In this document: positions 24,422-33,905 of the stretch, piece by piece
Position numbering within the stretch: the stretch's first letter is position 1
Layout of the letters: every line of letters starts with the position of its first letter
Assembly: GCA_946414885.1 (NCBI GenBank)
Contig: CAMKQH010000001.1
Coordinates: 62,001 to 126,000 of the forward strand
DNA: 64,000 bases
Direction: 5' to 3'
From: an uncultured Lachnospiraceae bacterium
Lineage (GTDB): Bacteria > Bacillota > Clostridia > Lachnospirales > Lachnospiraceae
The notes under the pieces: generated by a model
Told to the model about the DNA's origin: nothing
What the model saw: only the letters and a program-made list of their open reading frames with translations
Databases searched by the model: none
Translations under genes and position numbers: made by a program

Positions 24422-26094
24422 TCAAGATCAAGCATTTGTCCGTGGCGTTCGACGGACCGGAAGTCGTAAAGGACGTTTCATTTGAGATCGGCGACGGCGA
24501 GATCCTTGGCGTGGTGGGTGAGTCCGGTTCCGGAAAGTCCGTGACGGCTCTGACGCTGATGGGGCTTGTCGCTGAGACGGCACGCGTCACCTCAGGTGAA
24601 ATCTATTATGACGATCAGCTTCTTTTGGAGGCGGGCGTGCCGCGGAATACTGCGCTGTATCGCGAGTATCAGGGGCAGAAAATGTCCATGGTATTCCAGG
24701 AACCCATGACGTCCCTGAACCCGACCATGAAGGTGGGGGCGCAGGTGGAGGAAGTCCTGATCCTTCATGACAGACAGGGCAGCAGTTATGAGACGAAAAA
24801 GGAAGCAAAGACTCCGGAAGCTAAAAACGGCCTTGCCGGTTGGCATCAGCGCCGCATGGAAGAGAAGGAGAGACGCAGGGCACGCGTTTTGGACGCGCTC
24901 CGCGGCGTTGGCCTCCGCGACGTGGAAAGAGTCTACGATTGCTATCCCCATCAGCTTTCCGGAGGCATGAGGCAGCGCGTGATGATCGCAATGGCGGTAA
25001 TACTGCATCCCGGCCTGATCATTGCAGATGAGCCTACGACGGCGCTGGACGTAACCGTTCAGAACCAGATCATTGACCTGTTAAAAAAGATCAATCAGGA
25101 GCAGAAGAACTCCTTGCTCTTTATCACGCATGACTTAAACCTTGCAAGGAGACTCTGCGACAGAATTCTCGTGATGCAGGACGGCTGCATTGTTGAGGAA
25201 GGGATCACGGAGGAAATCTTTAGTGATCCCAGAGGTGACTATACAAAGAAACTGATCAGTGCCGTTCCGGGGCGCACGGGCAAGAAGAAATCTGCTCATC
25301 AAAAGCTCAAGGAAGCCCAGGGGAAAAAGGGTGATGGGAAGAAACAAGAGCTTAAGCCCTTGGTGGAGGTACGGGACCTTAGCGTTTCTTACCGCGAGAA
25401 CGCCAATTCCCTGTTCGGAAAGACGATCAAGAAGACCGTGGTGCAAAATGCCACGTTTGACCTGTATGAAGGAGAGATCCTTGGACTTGTCGGGGAGAGC
25501 GGATGCGGCAAGACCACTCTTTCCAAGGCGATCCTCGGGCTGAATAAAATGGTGGAGGGAAGCATTGTCCATCACTCCAACAGCCCGCAGATGGTATTCC
25601 AGGATCCCTACAGCAGTCTTAATCCGAGCAAGACGATCGGGTGGCTCTTACAGGAGCCGCTTCGGGCGCAGGGCATTTTGGATCCCTCCAAGGCGATGAC
25701 GGAGAAAGACCGCGTGGCCGCTGCCTATGACATGCTTCACAAGGTGGGCCTTAAGGATAAATACTTTACGAGGAGGCCGTCCCAGCTTTCCGGCGGCCAG
25801 CGTCAGCGCATCAGCATCGGACAGGCGCTGATCACAAGACCAGGTCTTGTCATCGCGGATGAGCCCGTATCCGCCTTGGACGTGACCATTCAGGCGCAGA
25901 TCCTGGATCTGATCAGAAGCCTGCAGGAAGAACTGAAAACGGCGTTTTTGTTTATCTCCCATGACATCAACGTGATCTATCAGGTGAGCGACAGGATCAT
26001 GGTCATGAAGGACGGAAAGATCTTGGAGATCGGCGATACGGAGGAGATCTTCCGGAATCCCAAGGATCCCTACACAAAAGAATTACTGCGATAA
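24418..26094 (+). CDS. Fused double ABC ATPase of the oligopeptide transporter (DppD-DppF)
   Basis: The 558-residue product joins two oligopeptide ATPases that are separate in most bacteria. The first half has Walker A GESGSGKS, signature LSGGMRQRVMIA and Walker B LIIADEPTTALD. The second has GESGCGKTT, LSGGQRQRISIGQ and LVIADEPVSALD. Between them a basic, Lys-rich linker runs from about 280 to 320. Each half ends in the family C-terminal tail. A fusion fixes a 1:1 DppD:DppF ratio. AAAGGAGGCGGG precedes ATG 24418. A strong terminator closes the operon. Confidence 0.94.
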   Translation: MIKIKHLSVAFDGPEVVKDVSFEIGDGEILGVVGESGSGKSVTALTLMGLVAETARVTSGEIYYDDQLLLEAGVPRNTALYREYQGQKMSMVFQEPMTSLNPTMKVGAQVEEVLILHDRQGSSYETKKEAKTPEAKNGLAGWHQRRMEEKERRRARVLDALRGVGLRDVERVYDCYPHQLSGGMRQRVMIAMAVILHPGLIIADEPTTALDVTVQNQIIDLLKKINQEQKNSLLFITHDLNLARRLCDRILVMQDGCIVEEGITEEIFSDPRGDYTKKLISAVPGRTGKKKSAHQKLKEAQGKKGDGKKQELKPLVEVRDLSVSYRENANSLFGKTIKKTVVQNATFDLYEGEILGLVGESGCGKTTLSKAILGLNKMVEGSIVHHSNSPQMVFQDPYSSLNPSKTIGWLLQEPLRAQGILDPSKAMTEKDRVAAAYDMLHKVGLKDKYFTRRPSQLSGGQRQRISIGQALITRPGLVIADEPVSALDVTIQAQILDLIRSLQEELKTAFLFISHDINVIYQVSDRIMVMKDGKILEIGDTEEIFRNPKDPYTKELLR

Positions 26095-26098
26095 GAGG

Positions 26099-26132
26099 AA
26101 GGGACTGACCTAAAGGTCAGTCCCTTTTTTTG
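26099..26132 (+). terminator. Terminator of the oligopeptide transporter operon
   Basis: A perfect 12-bp stem (AAGGGACTGACC with GGTCAGTCCCTT) with loop TAAA is followed by T residues. Confidence 0.95.
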
Positions 26133-26177
26133 TGTATGTGGAACGAAAATAAATTATTGTAATACGATAAATTATTA

Positions 26178-26206
26178 TTGACAAATAAGAATTGCTATGA
26201 TAAATT
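26178..26206 (+). promoter_or_regulatory. Promoter of the membrane protein gene
   Basis: TTGACA (26178-26183) and TAAATT (26201-26206) are 17 bp apart. TATGAT at 26196 is closer to consensus but only 12 bp from the -35. Confidence 0.6.
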
Positions 26207-26244
26207 ATGGATAAAGAGATTCTTTTTCGAATGGAGAAGGGAAT

Positions 26245-27306
26245 ATGGAAAAACGCAGGAAGGACAATAATTACATACGGTTTGACGTGGAAGACCTCGA
26301 CATGCTGAAAAAGCATGCGCGGATTCTGGGGATTCTTTTGGGAGCGCTTGTGGTATGCGTTTTTTTGATGGGGGAGTTGATTGACCTGGAGATTTCCGTA
26401 CTCTCGATCGCAATTTTTTTGTGTTGCCTTCATGCGATTCCGATCGTTGTTCTTGTTTTAGCGGAGCATTTGGTGAAATGGGGGAATTGTTATAACTATC
26501 TGGCAAAATTAAAAAAACGTAAAATGCGGGTACCAGAGAGAAAAGGGCTATTCCATTGTGATTTGGCTGAACTGGTAACGGAGGAGACAAGGGAGCTTGA
26601 ATGCGAAAACAGCGTTGCGTTTATAGAAGTTATGCTTTCAATTTTTCCAATGATTTGTTTTCTGGCAGGGGCTTTCTATCTGGCATCAGAGTATTCCGTA
26701 TCGAAAGACTTGCTTTTGTTAGCCGTTCCGGTCTTTCTTTTTTGGGCCTTTGTAATCCTTCAAACAGTTTTGCATTGCTCCGAAAGAAAGTATAAGGACG
26801 AAACCAATCCTGATCCAACAAGAAAACCAAGGGCATCTTTCTTTTCGTTTTTGGCGTTTGTCTTGTTTTTTGCAATAGCGTCAGCATGCTGGATGGGCAT
26901 GGTCCAATCCATGGCGAATTACGTGGATCGCAGCGTTAAGGACAGAGACGTTAGTTTTCTTTCCGGAATAAATACGGCTGCGTTATGTTCGCTTCACGAT
27001 TTGAACGATGATTCCATGGAAAAGTTTACCATTGTTATTGAGAAAGACAGATTGCGGATTGAGGGCTCAGACAAGGATTTAACGGAAGAGGAAGCACGCG
27101 ACTTCATCGAGACGTTTATGGCGTTGACGGATGACGCAGCCGGCAGTTTGGAAACAGTCAATGAAGAATTGGACAGCAGGGCATACGGAACGCTGGAGAA
27201 GCTTGAGATCACCGTAGACGTGCGGGCTAGGAGCACGAAATTGGTGGCAACGCCCCAAAAGAAGGGCGTGGAGCCTTTGGTAATCTCGAGTGGAGGGGAA
27301 TCATAA
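26245..27306 (+). CDS. Membrane protein of unknown function
   Basis: I do not recognise this 353-residue protein. It has a short basic N-terminus, two membrane helices near residues 25-70, a cytoplasmic basic segment (KLKKRKMRVPERKG), two more helices near 125-175, another near 200-220, then a soluble C-terminal domain of about 130 residues rich in acidic residues (ITVDVRARSTKL near its end). The layout suggests a membrane anchor with an exposed domain. It has its own promoter and a terminator, so it is probably monocistronic. No homology-based role can be offered. Confidence 0.75.
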   Translation: MEKRRKDNNYIRFDVEDLDMLKKHARILGILLGALVVCVFLMGELIDLEISVLSIAIFLCCLHAIPIVVLVLAEHLVKWGNCYNYLAKLKKRKMRVPERKGLFHCDLAELVTEETRELECENSVAFIEVMLSIFPMICFLAGAFYLASEYSVSKDLLLLAVPVFLFWAFVILQTVLHCSERKYKDETNPDPTRKPRASFFSFLAFVLFFAIASACWMGMVQSMANYVDRSVKDRDVSFLSGINTAALCSLHDLNDDSMEKFTIVIEKDRLRIEGSDKDLTEEEARDFIETFMALTDDAAGSLETVNEELDSRAYGTLEKLEITVDVRARSTKLVATPQKKGVEPLVISSGGES

Positions 27307-27311
27307 GAGGG

Positions 27312-27342
27312 AGACTGGCAAGTGCATTGCCAGTCTTTTTTT
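27312..27342 (+). terminator. Terminator before the P-type ATPase gene
   Basis: AGACTGGCAA and TTGCCAGTCT form a 10-bp stem around GTGCA, followed by seven T. The track start of the next ORF (27327) lies inside it and can be excluded. Confidence 0.93.
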
Positions 27343-27383
27343 GCATATACATGAAAGTGATTGGAATAGGACGGAGAACGCGT

Positions 27384-30041
27384 GTGGGAGTGCAAGGACT
27401 GTCGGAGGCAGAAGCGGCGAGAAGATTGGCAAGAGACGGAAGAAATGAACTTCGAAGGCTCAAAGGAAAGAGCCTTATTCATAGATTTTTGGAGCAACTT
27501 AAGGATCCGTTGATCTACGTGTTAATGGTGGCTGCGTTTGTATCAGTCGTGCTGGGGGAATTCAGTGACGCAGGGATCATTGCGGCGGTCGTCCTTCTAA
27601 ACGCATGCGTGGGTTTGGTGCAGGAAGGCAAGGCGAGAAAGGCGCTGGAGGCATTGGAAGATTTACAAAGTCCTGCGGCGACGGTGCTCCGGGACGGAAA
27701 AGAAAAACGGATCCCGGCGGCCTGTGTTGTTTTGGGAGACGTTGTCTGCCTGGAGGCGGGCGACCGGGTTCCGGCGGACGTCATGCTAACGGAATCCACA
27801 GAGCTCATGACGGAGGAATCGGCGCTCACGGGAGAATCCCTTCCGGTGGAAAAACGCGTCGCGAAGGGAGGGCTGATTCCCGGGGATTGCAGTCATGCAT
27901 CGGATCACGGGGAAATGGCTTTCGCCTCGACCATGGTGGTCAGCGGAAAAGGGCGGGGCGTGGTCACGGCAGTTGGCATGCAAACGGAGCTTGGCAAGAT
28001 TGCGGACATGATAGGACAGGAAAAAGAAGAGCCGACACCTCTGCAAAAGCGCTTGGGAGAATTGGGATTCGTGCTGAGCCTGTTATCGCTATTGCTGTGC
28101 GCGGTGCTGTTCGGGATTGCCGTATGGCAAAGAAGAGACGTTTTACAGATGCTCCTTACGGCAATTTCCCTGGCAGTCGCTGCCGTGCCCGAGGGCCTGC
28201 CGGCCGTGGTGACGATCTGTCTTGCTTTGTCTGTTACGCGTCTTGTCAAAGCGGGATCCATCGTTCGAAGACTTCCGAGCGTGGAGACACTGGGTGCGGT
28301 AAACGTCGTATGTTCCGATAAGACGGGAACGCTTACGCAAAATCAAATGCATGCCCAGATGGGATTTTGGGATCAAAGGTTATGGAGCCTTTCTGGCGCC
28401 GGCAAACATGCGAGGGACGGAAAGGAAGAAGCTTACGGCGCGCCGCCCAAGGAATTTCTGCAGGGCTTTACGTTGTGTAATAATGCCGCTTTGGATGCGC
28501 AGATTGGAGATCCCACGGAACTTGCGCTTTTGGAATTGGGTAGACGGTTTGGGATGGAACGGGAGGAATTAGAGCGCTTTGTACCCAGGATCAAAGAAAT
28601 TCCCTTTTCCTCAGAAACCCGGAAGATGACGACTTATCACTTGAGTGGCGGCAGACGGATTGGTTATCGCAAAGGGGCATTGGACGAGATTCTTCCGGAA
28701 TGCCGGGAGATCCTGCTTGGGGGCAGAAGGGAAAACATGACGCCGCGGATGAGAAAAGAGATTCAAAAGGGTGCCGAGGACCTGGCCCGCATGGCCTACC
28801 GCACGCTGGCCGTTGCCATGAATGAAGGAGTGACGGTGCCGGGAGGGCAGGGGCGCATGATGGAAGATGGGAAGAGAAGGTCAGAGAAGGAATCATGGAC
28901 GTTTCTGGGATTGATCGCCCTTGGGGATCCGCCGCGCCCCGAAGCCAAAGGGGCCGTAAGGGAATTGCGGGAGGCCGGCGTGGAAACCGTCATGATCACG
29001 GGGGACCATGCGGCGACGGCGCTTGCTATCGGAAAAGAGCTGGAGATCGCAAAAAATGCGGAGCAGTGTATGACGGGAGAGGAATTGGAATGTTTGTCGG
29101 AAGAAAGGCTTACCGGCGAGATGGAACGAAGGAAGATACGCATTTTTGCCAGGGTAACGCCGGCACAAAAGAGGAAGATCGTAAAGGCATTGCAAAGTCA
29201 GGGAAAGATTGTCGCCATGACGGGGGACGGCGTAAATGACGCTCCTTCGCTAAAGGCAGCGGACGTTGGGATTGCCATGGGGAAGAATGGCACGGACGTG
29301 GCAAGGGAGGCAGCGGACATAGTGCTGACGGATGACAACATTGCAACCATCGAGCGCGCGGTGGAAGAGGGCAGGGGCGTTTACGAAAACATACGGAAGA
29401 CGGTGATCTTTCTGCTTTCTTCCAACTTTGGGGAGCTTCTTACCATGTTTGTGGCAGTGGTTTTTGGATTCGCCTCGCCGCTTAAGAGCAGTCACGTCCT
29501 TTGGATCAATCTGATCACGGATTCCCTGCCGGCCCTGGCGCTGGGCGTTGATCAAAATGACGGGAAGGCACTGATGCGGTGTTCGCCGAGAAAGGCGGGA
29601 GAGAGTCTGTTTTCCAGAGGCGGATGGGGATGTACCTGCTTCTACGGAATTTTGATCGCAGGGATCAGTTTGGCTGCATTCGCCTTACCTGGGCTATGGC
29701 AGGCGGAGGAGTCCTTGCTTGCAAGAAGACAAACGTACGCATTTACCGTATTGGGAATGAGCCAGCTCTTTCATGCCATTGGCATGCGGGACGTTAACCG
29801 CTCCGTATTTTGCATGCGTCCGCTGGTGAACAAGCTCATGCTGTTCGCGGTTGCCATTGGTTTCGCCCTACAGCTTGTGGTTACGGAGTTGCCATTTTTG
29901 GTCAAGACCTTTGGAACGGTGCCGTTAAGCGTTGGTGAGTGGGGGATTTTGTGCGGTTTGGCAGCCATGCCGCTGATCGCACATGAGGTGATCGCCGTGC
30001 TCTGCCGGAAGGATTCGCGTCAAGAGATTGGCTCAGAATAG
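27384..30041 (+). CDS. Cation-transporting P-type ATPase, Ca2+ (SERCA/PMCA-like) type
   Basis: The 885-residue product has the full P2-ATPase plan: an N-terminal actuator leader ([19 protein letters not shown]), TGES in the actuator domain, [10 protein letters not shown] in helix M4, the phosphorylated Asp in [20 protein letters not shown] in the nucleotide domain, [13 protein letters not shown] in the hinge, and six C-terminal helices. PEGLP points to calcium export, though manganese export is possible. I prefer GTG 27384, which has GGAG 7 bp upstream, over ATG 27351, which lacks a site. A terminator shared with the next - strand gene follows. Confidence 0.92.
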   Translation: MGVQGLSEAEAARRLARDGRNELRRLKGKSLIHRFLEQLKDPLIYVLMVAAFVSVVLGEFSDAGIIAAVVLLNACVGLVQEGKARKALEALEDLQSPAATVLRDGKEKRIPAACVVLGDVVCLEAGDRVPADVMLTESTELMTEESALTGESLPVEKRVAKGGLIPGDCSHASDHGEMAFASTMVVSGKGRGVVTAVGMQTELGKIADMIGQEKEEPTPLQKRLGELGFVLSLLSLLLCAVLFGIAVWQRRDVLQMLLTAISLAVAAVPEGLPAVVTICLALSVTRLVKAGSIVRRLPSVETLGAVNVVCSDKTGTLTQNQMHAQMGFWDQRLWSLSGAGKHARDGKEEAYGAPPKEFLQGFTLCNNAALDAQIGDPTELALLELGRRFGMEREELERFVPRIKEIPFSSETRKMTTYHLSGGRRIGYRKGALDEILPECREILLGGRRENMTPRMRKEIQKGAEDLARMAYRTLAVAMNEGVTVPGGQGRMMEDGKRRSEKESWTFLGLIALGDPPRPEAKGAVRELREAGVETVMITGDHAATALAIGKELEIAKNAEQCMTGEELECLSEERLTGEMERRKIRIFARVTPAQKRKIVKALQSQGKIVAMTGDGVNDAPSLKAADVGIAMGKNGTDVAREAADIVLTDDNIATIERAVEEGRGVYENIRKTVIFLLSSNFGELLTMFVAVVFGFASPLKSSHVLWINLITDSLPALALGVDQNDGKALMRCSPRKAGESLFSRGGWGCTCFYGILIAGISLAAFALPGLWQAEESLLARRQTYAFTVLGMSQLFHAIGMRDVNRSVFCMRPLVNKLMLFAVAIGFALQLVVTELPFLVKTFGTVPLSVGEWGILCGLAAMPLIAHEVIAVLCRKDSRQEIGSE

Positions 30042-30072
30042 AAGATTATTGAGATAAATATCACGTCAACAT

Positions 30073-30118
30073 AAAAAAGGCCGAAACGTTTCCATGGACG
30101 TTTTTGGCCTTTTTTACT
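30073..30118. terminator. Bidirectional terminator between convergent genes
   Basis: AAAAAAGGCC and GGCCTTTTTT enclose an inner AAACGT/ACGTTT stem. T-runs on both sides serve the P-type ATPase and the - strand XRE gene, whose stop codon touches it. Confidence 0.9.
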
Positions 30119-30452
30119 TATTTTCGGTCAGATAATTGATGAATGCGTTCAACGCGATCTTTACTTCGGGAGTGAGCTTGCGGATCTTTGTGATCAGCTC
30201 CTTCTCACCCGTGGTAAAGTCGAGTTGCAATTCTTCCACGGGTTTCTCGTTGCCGATCAGAAAGTCAACGGTAACGCCGAAGAAGTCGGCAAATTGTTTT
30301 AAGGTTTTGATGTCAGGTTCGGCATGACCACGCTCATACTTGTAAATCGTCTGTTGACTAAGATGAAATTCATCAGCCAAGGCCTGTTGCGTCAAACCTG
30401 CATTTTTGCGAAGCATCAGCAGATTTTTCAAGGTAACGTCCTCACTTTTCAT
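30114..30452 (-). CDS. XRE family transcriptional regulator
   Basis: The 112-residue product has a Cro/CI helix-turn-helix (LLMLRKNAGLTQQALADEF then LSQQTIYKYERGHAEP) in residues 8-65 and a helical C-terminal tail likely for dimerisation. It has no membrane or sensor domain. It is convergent with the P-type ATPase and downstream of the uxuB gene on the same strand by 90 bp. Two copies of TAAAACTAAATCA upstream are candidate operators. Target genes are unknown. Confidence 0.9.
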   Translation of the reverse strand: MKSEDVTLKNLLMLRKNAGLTQQALADEFHLSQQTIYKYERGHAEPDIKTLKQFADFFGVTVDFLIGNEKPVEELQLDFTTGEKELITKIRKLTPEVKIALNAFINYLTENK

Positions 30453-30490
30453 GAAAGGTTACCTATATTGTAATGCTACTGCCCAAAATT

Positions 30491-30546
30491 TGATAAAACT
30501 AAATCAGATTTTGCCAAAAAATCTTAAAAGTAGTAAAACTAAATCA
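30491..30546. repeat. Direct repeat TAAAACTAAATCA, 40-bp period
   Basis: TAAAACTAAATCA occurs at 30494-30506 and 30534-30546, exactly 40 bp apart (about four helix turns), between the end of uxuB and the start of the XRE gene. The spacing and position suit a regulator binding site. Confidence 0.5.
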
Positions 30547-32160
30547 TGCAAAATAGTTTTGTAATGTCTTTTCAACGGCACCAATTCCGGAGGAAAGCTC
30601 TGCAAAGTATTTCTTTACAAGGTCTGACATGCCAATCTTGATCAGGTCGACGCCGAAGATTTTTTCATTGCGAAGGAGCTCGTCAAGACAGGAGAGGTCT
30701 TTTTCCTTCCCGTTCAATTCAAAGCCAGCGACGTAGGGAGTGGCAACGTCAAGCAGGGGATCGGGGCTAAGCGCGAAAGCATTTCCCTGATCATCCACGG
30801 CCATCAGGTATCGAAGCCAGCCGGCAAATACCAAGGGGATGAACTTTAAGTCATTAACGCTAAGGTCAGAGCGTTTTTGATAAGCCTTTATGGTCTCGCC
30901 GAAGCGGATCGCAAGCTTTTGGGAGGTATCCGTTGCAATTCTTTGAGGCGTGTCAGGCATGAAAGGGTTAGGGATTCTGACATTTACGACCGCGTCAATG
31001 AAGTCCTTCGGAGCAATGATTCCCGGATCAACAACGACGGGAAGTCCCTCCACATAGCCGATGGTTTCCACGAATTTCTTTAACAGGGGATTCTTCATCT
31101 CATCAGCGATCAAAGTATATCCGAGCAGGCATCCATATACGGCTAGCGTGGTGTGCAAAGGATTTAAGCAGGTGCATACCTTCATTTTCTCAACTTTGTC
31201 AACGGTTTCGCGGTCCGTGAAGATAATGCCGCCTTTATCGATGGGAGGCTTTCCGTTCGGGAAGGCATCCTCGATCACAAGGTATTCGCATTCCTCTGCG
31301 TTGACGAAGGGAGCGATGTATGTGTTCTTGGAGGTGATGACGGGCTCCAGATTCTCCATGCCGTCATCCAAGAGCATTTTTTCCACCTTGGCATCCGGTC
31401 TGGGGGTGATCTTGTCGATCATGCTCCAGGGGAAGGAAACCTTGGTCTTGTCATTGACGTAAGCAAGGAATTCCTTGTCGGCAAGGCCTTTTTCCGCCCA
31501 TTTTTCCGCGAAGGCATTGACTGCAGCGTAGAGCTTATCGCCATTATGGGAGCAGTTGTCCATGCTGACCATGGCAATGGGAAGCTTGCCGGCCTGAAAT
31601 CTTGCGTAGAGGAGGGATACGACTTTTCCAAGGTAGCTGCATGGCTTTTCGGGGCCGTTTTCGTAATCCTGCGCAACGCTGGGAAGCAGTTCACCCTTGC
31701 CGTCTGCAAGGCTGTAGCCTTTTTCGGTGATCGTGAAGCTGGCCATTTGGAGGCTGGGATTCTGAAAGATTTCTTTCAGTCTGCCGTACTCGGTTTCATT
31801 CTCGGAATCAAGGATCAAGGACTCCATGATGGAGCCAACCACGGTCTTTTCAACGGTTCCTGCAGCCTTTAGCGTAGCCAGGAGGCTTAGGTTGTCGTGG
31901 GGGCGGTTGCTTTTTTCGATGATCTCGTAATCATATCCTTCCGCAGCAATCAGGCCAACGTCGGTGATTCCCTGATTCAGGAGGTTTTGCATTACGTTTG
32001 CCTGGAATGCCCTAAAGATGTTGCCCGCGCCGAAGTGGATCCACGTGGGTCTCTCATGTGTATTTTTCTTTACTTTCTCATAATCAAACTCGGGCAGCCG
32101 GTATCCCTTTGCAAGGTACTCGGCCTTCCCTTCCCTGATTCCTTCTAACGTTAGTTTCAT
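30544..32160 (-). CDS. uxuB: Fructuronate reductase (mannitol dehydrogenase family)
   Basis: UxuB reduces D-fructuronate to D-mannonate, which UxuA then dehydrates, in glucuronate catabolism. The 538-residue product belongs to the polyol-specific long-chain dehydrogenases, with WIHFGAGNIFRAFQ (NAD-binding start), VSMDNCSHNGDKL, MIDKITPRPD and CLNPLHTTLAVYG with a catalytic-site Lys region following. Tagaturonate reductase (UxaB) is a close relative, but uxuA on the same strand upstream supports UxuB. AAAGAGTGATGAG precedes ATG 32160, and a perfect 14-bp palindrome lies 16 bp before the start. Confidence 0.88.
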   Translation of the reverse strand: MKLTLEGIREGKAEYLAKGYRLPEFDYEKVKKNTHERPTWIHFGAGNIFRAFQANVMQNLLNQGITDVGLIAAEGYDYEIIEKSNRPHDNLSLLATLKAAGTVEKTVVGSIMESLILDSENETEYGRLKEIFQNPSLQMASFTITEKGYSLADGKGELLPSVAQDYENGPEKPCSYLGKVVSLLYARFQAGKLPIAMVSMDNCSHNGDKLYAAVNAFAEKWAEKGLADKEFLAYVNDKTKVSFPWSMIDKITPRPDAKVEKMLLDDGMENLEPVITSKNTYIAPFVNAEECEYLVIEDAFPNGKPPIDKGGIIFTDRETVDKVEKMKVCTCLNPLHTTLAVYGCLLGYTLIADEMKNPLLKKFVETIGYVEGLPVVVDPGIIAPKDFIDAVVNVRIPNPFMPDTPQRIATDTSQKLAIRFGETIKAYQKRSDLSVNDLKFIPLVFAGWLRYLMAVDDQGNAFALSPDPLLDVATPYVAGFELNGKEKDLSCLDELLRNEKIFGVDLIKIGMSDLVKKYFAELSSGIGAVEKTLQNYFA

Positions 32161-32175
32161 CTCATCACTCTTTCT

Positions 32176-32189
32176 GCCAGGATCCTGGC
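32176..32189. promoter_or_regulatory. Perfect palindrome GCCAGGATCCTGGC before uxuB
   Basis: This 14-bp perfect palindrome lies between the uxuB ribosome binding site and structured element C1. It could be an operator or the top of a short hairpin at the 5' end of uxuB mRNA. Confidence 0.4.
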
Positions 32190-32209
32190 CATGGTTATGG
32201 TATCATGGA

Positions 32210-32400
32210 TTTCGGCTGGGCGGCATGGTCCGCCGCGCAAGACACGCTTCGTTTTCTACTCGGGCCGCGCGCCTTATTTGTCGCCATTCGCCCTATCCGC
32301 CCGCAAGCGGGCACGGGCTCGATGGCGACGGCTAAGCGCAGCCCTCCTGACGAAAGCCTCGCTATTGTCTTCGCGCGGCGGGCCATGACGCCCAGCCAAA
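32210..32400. ncRNA. Structured intergenic element C1 (copy 1, with long outer stem)
   Basis: An outer stem of about 34 bp (32210-32244 with 32366-32400) encloses a roughly 120-nt core. In the core GGGC-GCGC pairs with GCGC-GCCC, GTCGCCAT with ATGGCGAC, and GCCCG-CAAG-CGGGC forms a terminal hairpin. The core recurs in opposite orientation at 32627-32754. Stems differ between the copies by paired changes while loops are identical. Short ORFs across it (198 to 282 bp) are not convincing. It lies between uxuA and uxuB. Which strand is transcribed, if any, is unknown. Confidence 0.6.
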
Positions 32401-32626
32401 GTCCGTGCTGGGGTTCGCGTGGGGCTGGATTTGATGTTTGGGGGAGGGGGGCGACTGCCGCCGCAACCCGACTACCAAACCATTAAGCACCAAATCCAAC
32501 CCCGCGCGAAATTATATTTATATAATTTTTTTATATTACTAAGCAATCTGCAAGTCCCATTCCATAAAGAGATATTGTGACGTGGAGATTACGTAAACGG
32601 GTTGGAACATGCCGGTGAGTCAGCAC

Positions 32627-32754
32627 AGACGATAGCGAGGCTTTCGTCAGGAGGGCTGCGCTAAGCGCTGCCACAAAGCCCGTGCCCGCTTGCGGGCGGA
32701 TAGGGCGACTGGCAGCTTAAAGCTGCGCGGCCCGAGTAGAAAACGTAGCGTGCC
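32627..32754. ncRNA. Structured intergenic element C2 (copy 2, inverted relative to C1)
   Basis: Read on the - strand this matches the C1 core over about 128 nt, with long identical blocks such as CGTTTTCTACTCGGGCCGCG and CGCAGCCCTCCTGACGAAAG. It differs mainly in the central stem, where C1 GTCGCCAT/ATGGCGAC becomes GCTGCCA/TGGCAGC and the adjoining GCC/GGC becomes AGC/GCT. The long outer stem of C1 is absent. Bases 32400-32626 between the copies are AT-rich after 32510 and contain nothing else I can name. Confidence 0.6.
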
Positions 32755-32799
32755 TTATGGACTGCCCTTCTCCTTCGCCGTGACTAGGGAAAGCCATGC

Positions 32800-33867
32800 T
32801 TACTTATGGGACTTGCAGATCGCCTCCCAGAGTCCGTTGAGGTAGGTGGCGCCGAGTGCTCTGTCGTAGAGGCCATAGCCAGGCATTGCCACCTCGTCCC
32901 AGATCATGCGTCCGTGATCAGGACGGATGGGTCCTTCGAAACCGATGTCGTAAAGGGCGAGCATGATCTCGTACATGTCGAACGTGCCGTCGCTGGAAAG
33001 ATGTGCGGACTCCTCGAAATCAGTGGGAGAGTTAAACTTCAGGTTACGAACGTGCGCAAAGTGGATACGGCCTTTCAGGGAACGGATCATGTCGGGAAGA
33101 TCGTTTTCCAGGTTGGTGCCGTAGGAGCCGGAACAGAAAGTCACGCCATTGTGCGGATTGTCCACCATCTTCATCATCCGGAGAATGTTCTGCTTGTTGA
33201 TGATGATGCGGGGAAGACCGAAGACGCTCCAGGCGGGATCGTCCGGATGGATCGCCATGTTGATGTCATACTTGTCACAGACGGGCATGATACGCTCAAG
33301 GAAATACTTCAAGTTTGCGAAGAGCTTCTCGTCATCCACGTCCTTATACATTTCGAAGAGCTCCTTGATGTGTGCCATGCGTTCTGGCTCCCAGCCGGGA
33401 AGGATGGCACCGTTGGAGTCGCCGCTGATGGAAGCGAACATGTCCTCGGGATTTAAGGCGTCTACGGCTTCCTGCGTGTAGGCGAGAACCGTGGAACCGT
33501 CGGGACGAACCCGGGCAAGCTCCGTTCTGGTCCAGTCGAAGACGGGCATGAAATTGTAGCATACCATGTGGATGCCTGCCTGTCCAAGACGCTCCAGCGT
33601 GGTGATATAATTGTCGATGTATTTGTCGCGGTCAGGCGTACCAACCTTGATGGCGTCATGAACGTTCACGCTCTCAATGCCGACGAGCTGAAGGCCTGCG
33701 TCCTCAATTTCCTTCTTGAGGGCGAGAATGTCCTCCATCTCCCAAACCTCACCAGGCGCCGTGCCATAAAGGGTGGAGATCACTCCGGTCACCCCGGGGA
33801 TCTGACGGATCTGTTTCAAAGTAACCGTGTCGTACTTGCTGCCATACCAGCGCAAAGTCATCTGCAT
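32800..33867 (-). CDS. uxuA: Mannonate dehydratase
   Basis: UxuA dehydrates D-mannonate to 2-keto-3-deoxygluconate. The 355-residue product starts MQMTLRWYGSKYDTVTLKQIRQIPGV and contains YNFMPVFDWTRTEL, DINMAIHPDDPAWSVFGLPRI, CSGSYGTN and PIRPDHGRMIWDE, the metal-binding and catalytic segments of the family. I start it at ATG 33867, where AGGAGG lies at ideal distance; the track start at 33966 lies in the promoter. It is divergent from an AraC regulator. The pathway continues in uxuB on the same strand and in KDPG aldolase at the right end of the window. Confidence 0.96.
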   Translation of the reverse strand: MQMTLRWYGSKYDTVTLKQIRQIPGVTGVISTLYGTAPGEVWEMEDILALKKEIEDAGLQLVGIESVNVHDAIKVGTPDRDKYIDNYITTLERLGQAGIHMVCYNFMPVFDWTRTELARVRPDGSTVLAYTQEAVDALNPEDMFASISGDSNGAILPGWEPERMAHIKELFEMYKDVDDEKLFANLKYFLERIMPVCDKYDINMAIHPDDPAWSVFGLPRIIINKQNILRMMKMVDNPHNGVTFCSGSYGTNLENDLPDMIRSLKGRIHFAHVRNLKFNSPTDFEESAHLSSDGTFDMYEIMLALYDIGFEGPIRPDHGRMIWDEVAMPGYGLYDRALGATYLNGLWEAICKSHK

Positions 33868-33905
33868 GTTTTTATCCTCCTGATCAATGGTAATAAATCC
33901 ATGGT

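Noticed and set aside
32340-32360. CTGACGA followed by AAAG, resembling a hammerhead ribozyme core
   Set aside because: The second conserved GAAA box and cleavage triplet with three correctly placed stems are missing, so the match is probably chance.
32191-32486. Overlapping short ORFs in both strands across element C1
   Set aside because: They exist because the element is GC-rich and palindromic; none has a ribosome binding site or plausible protein.
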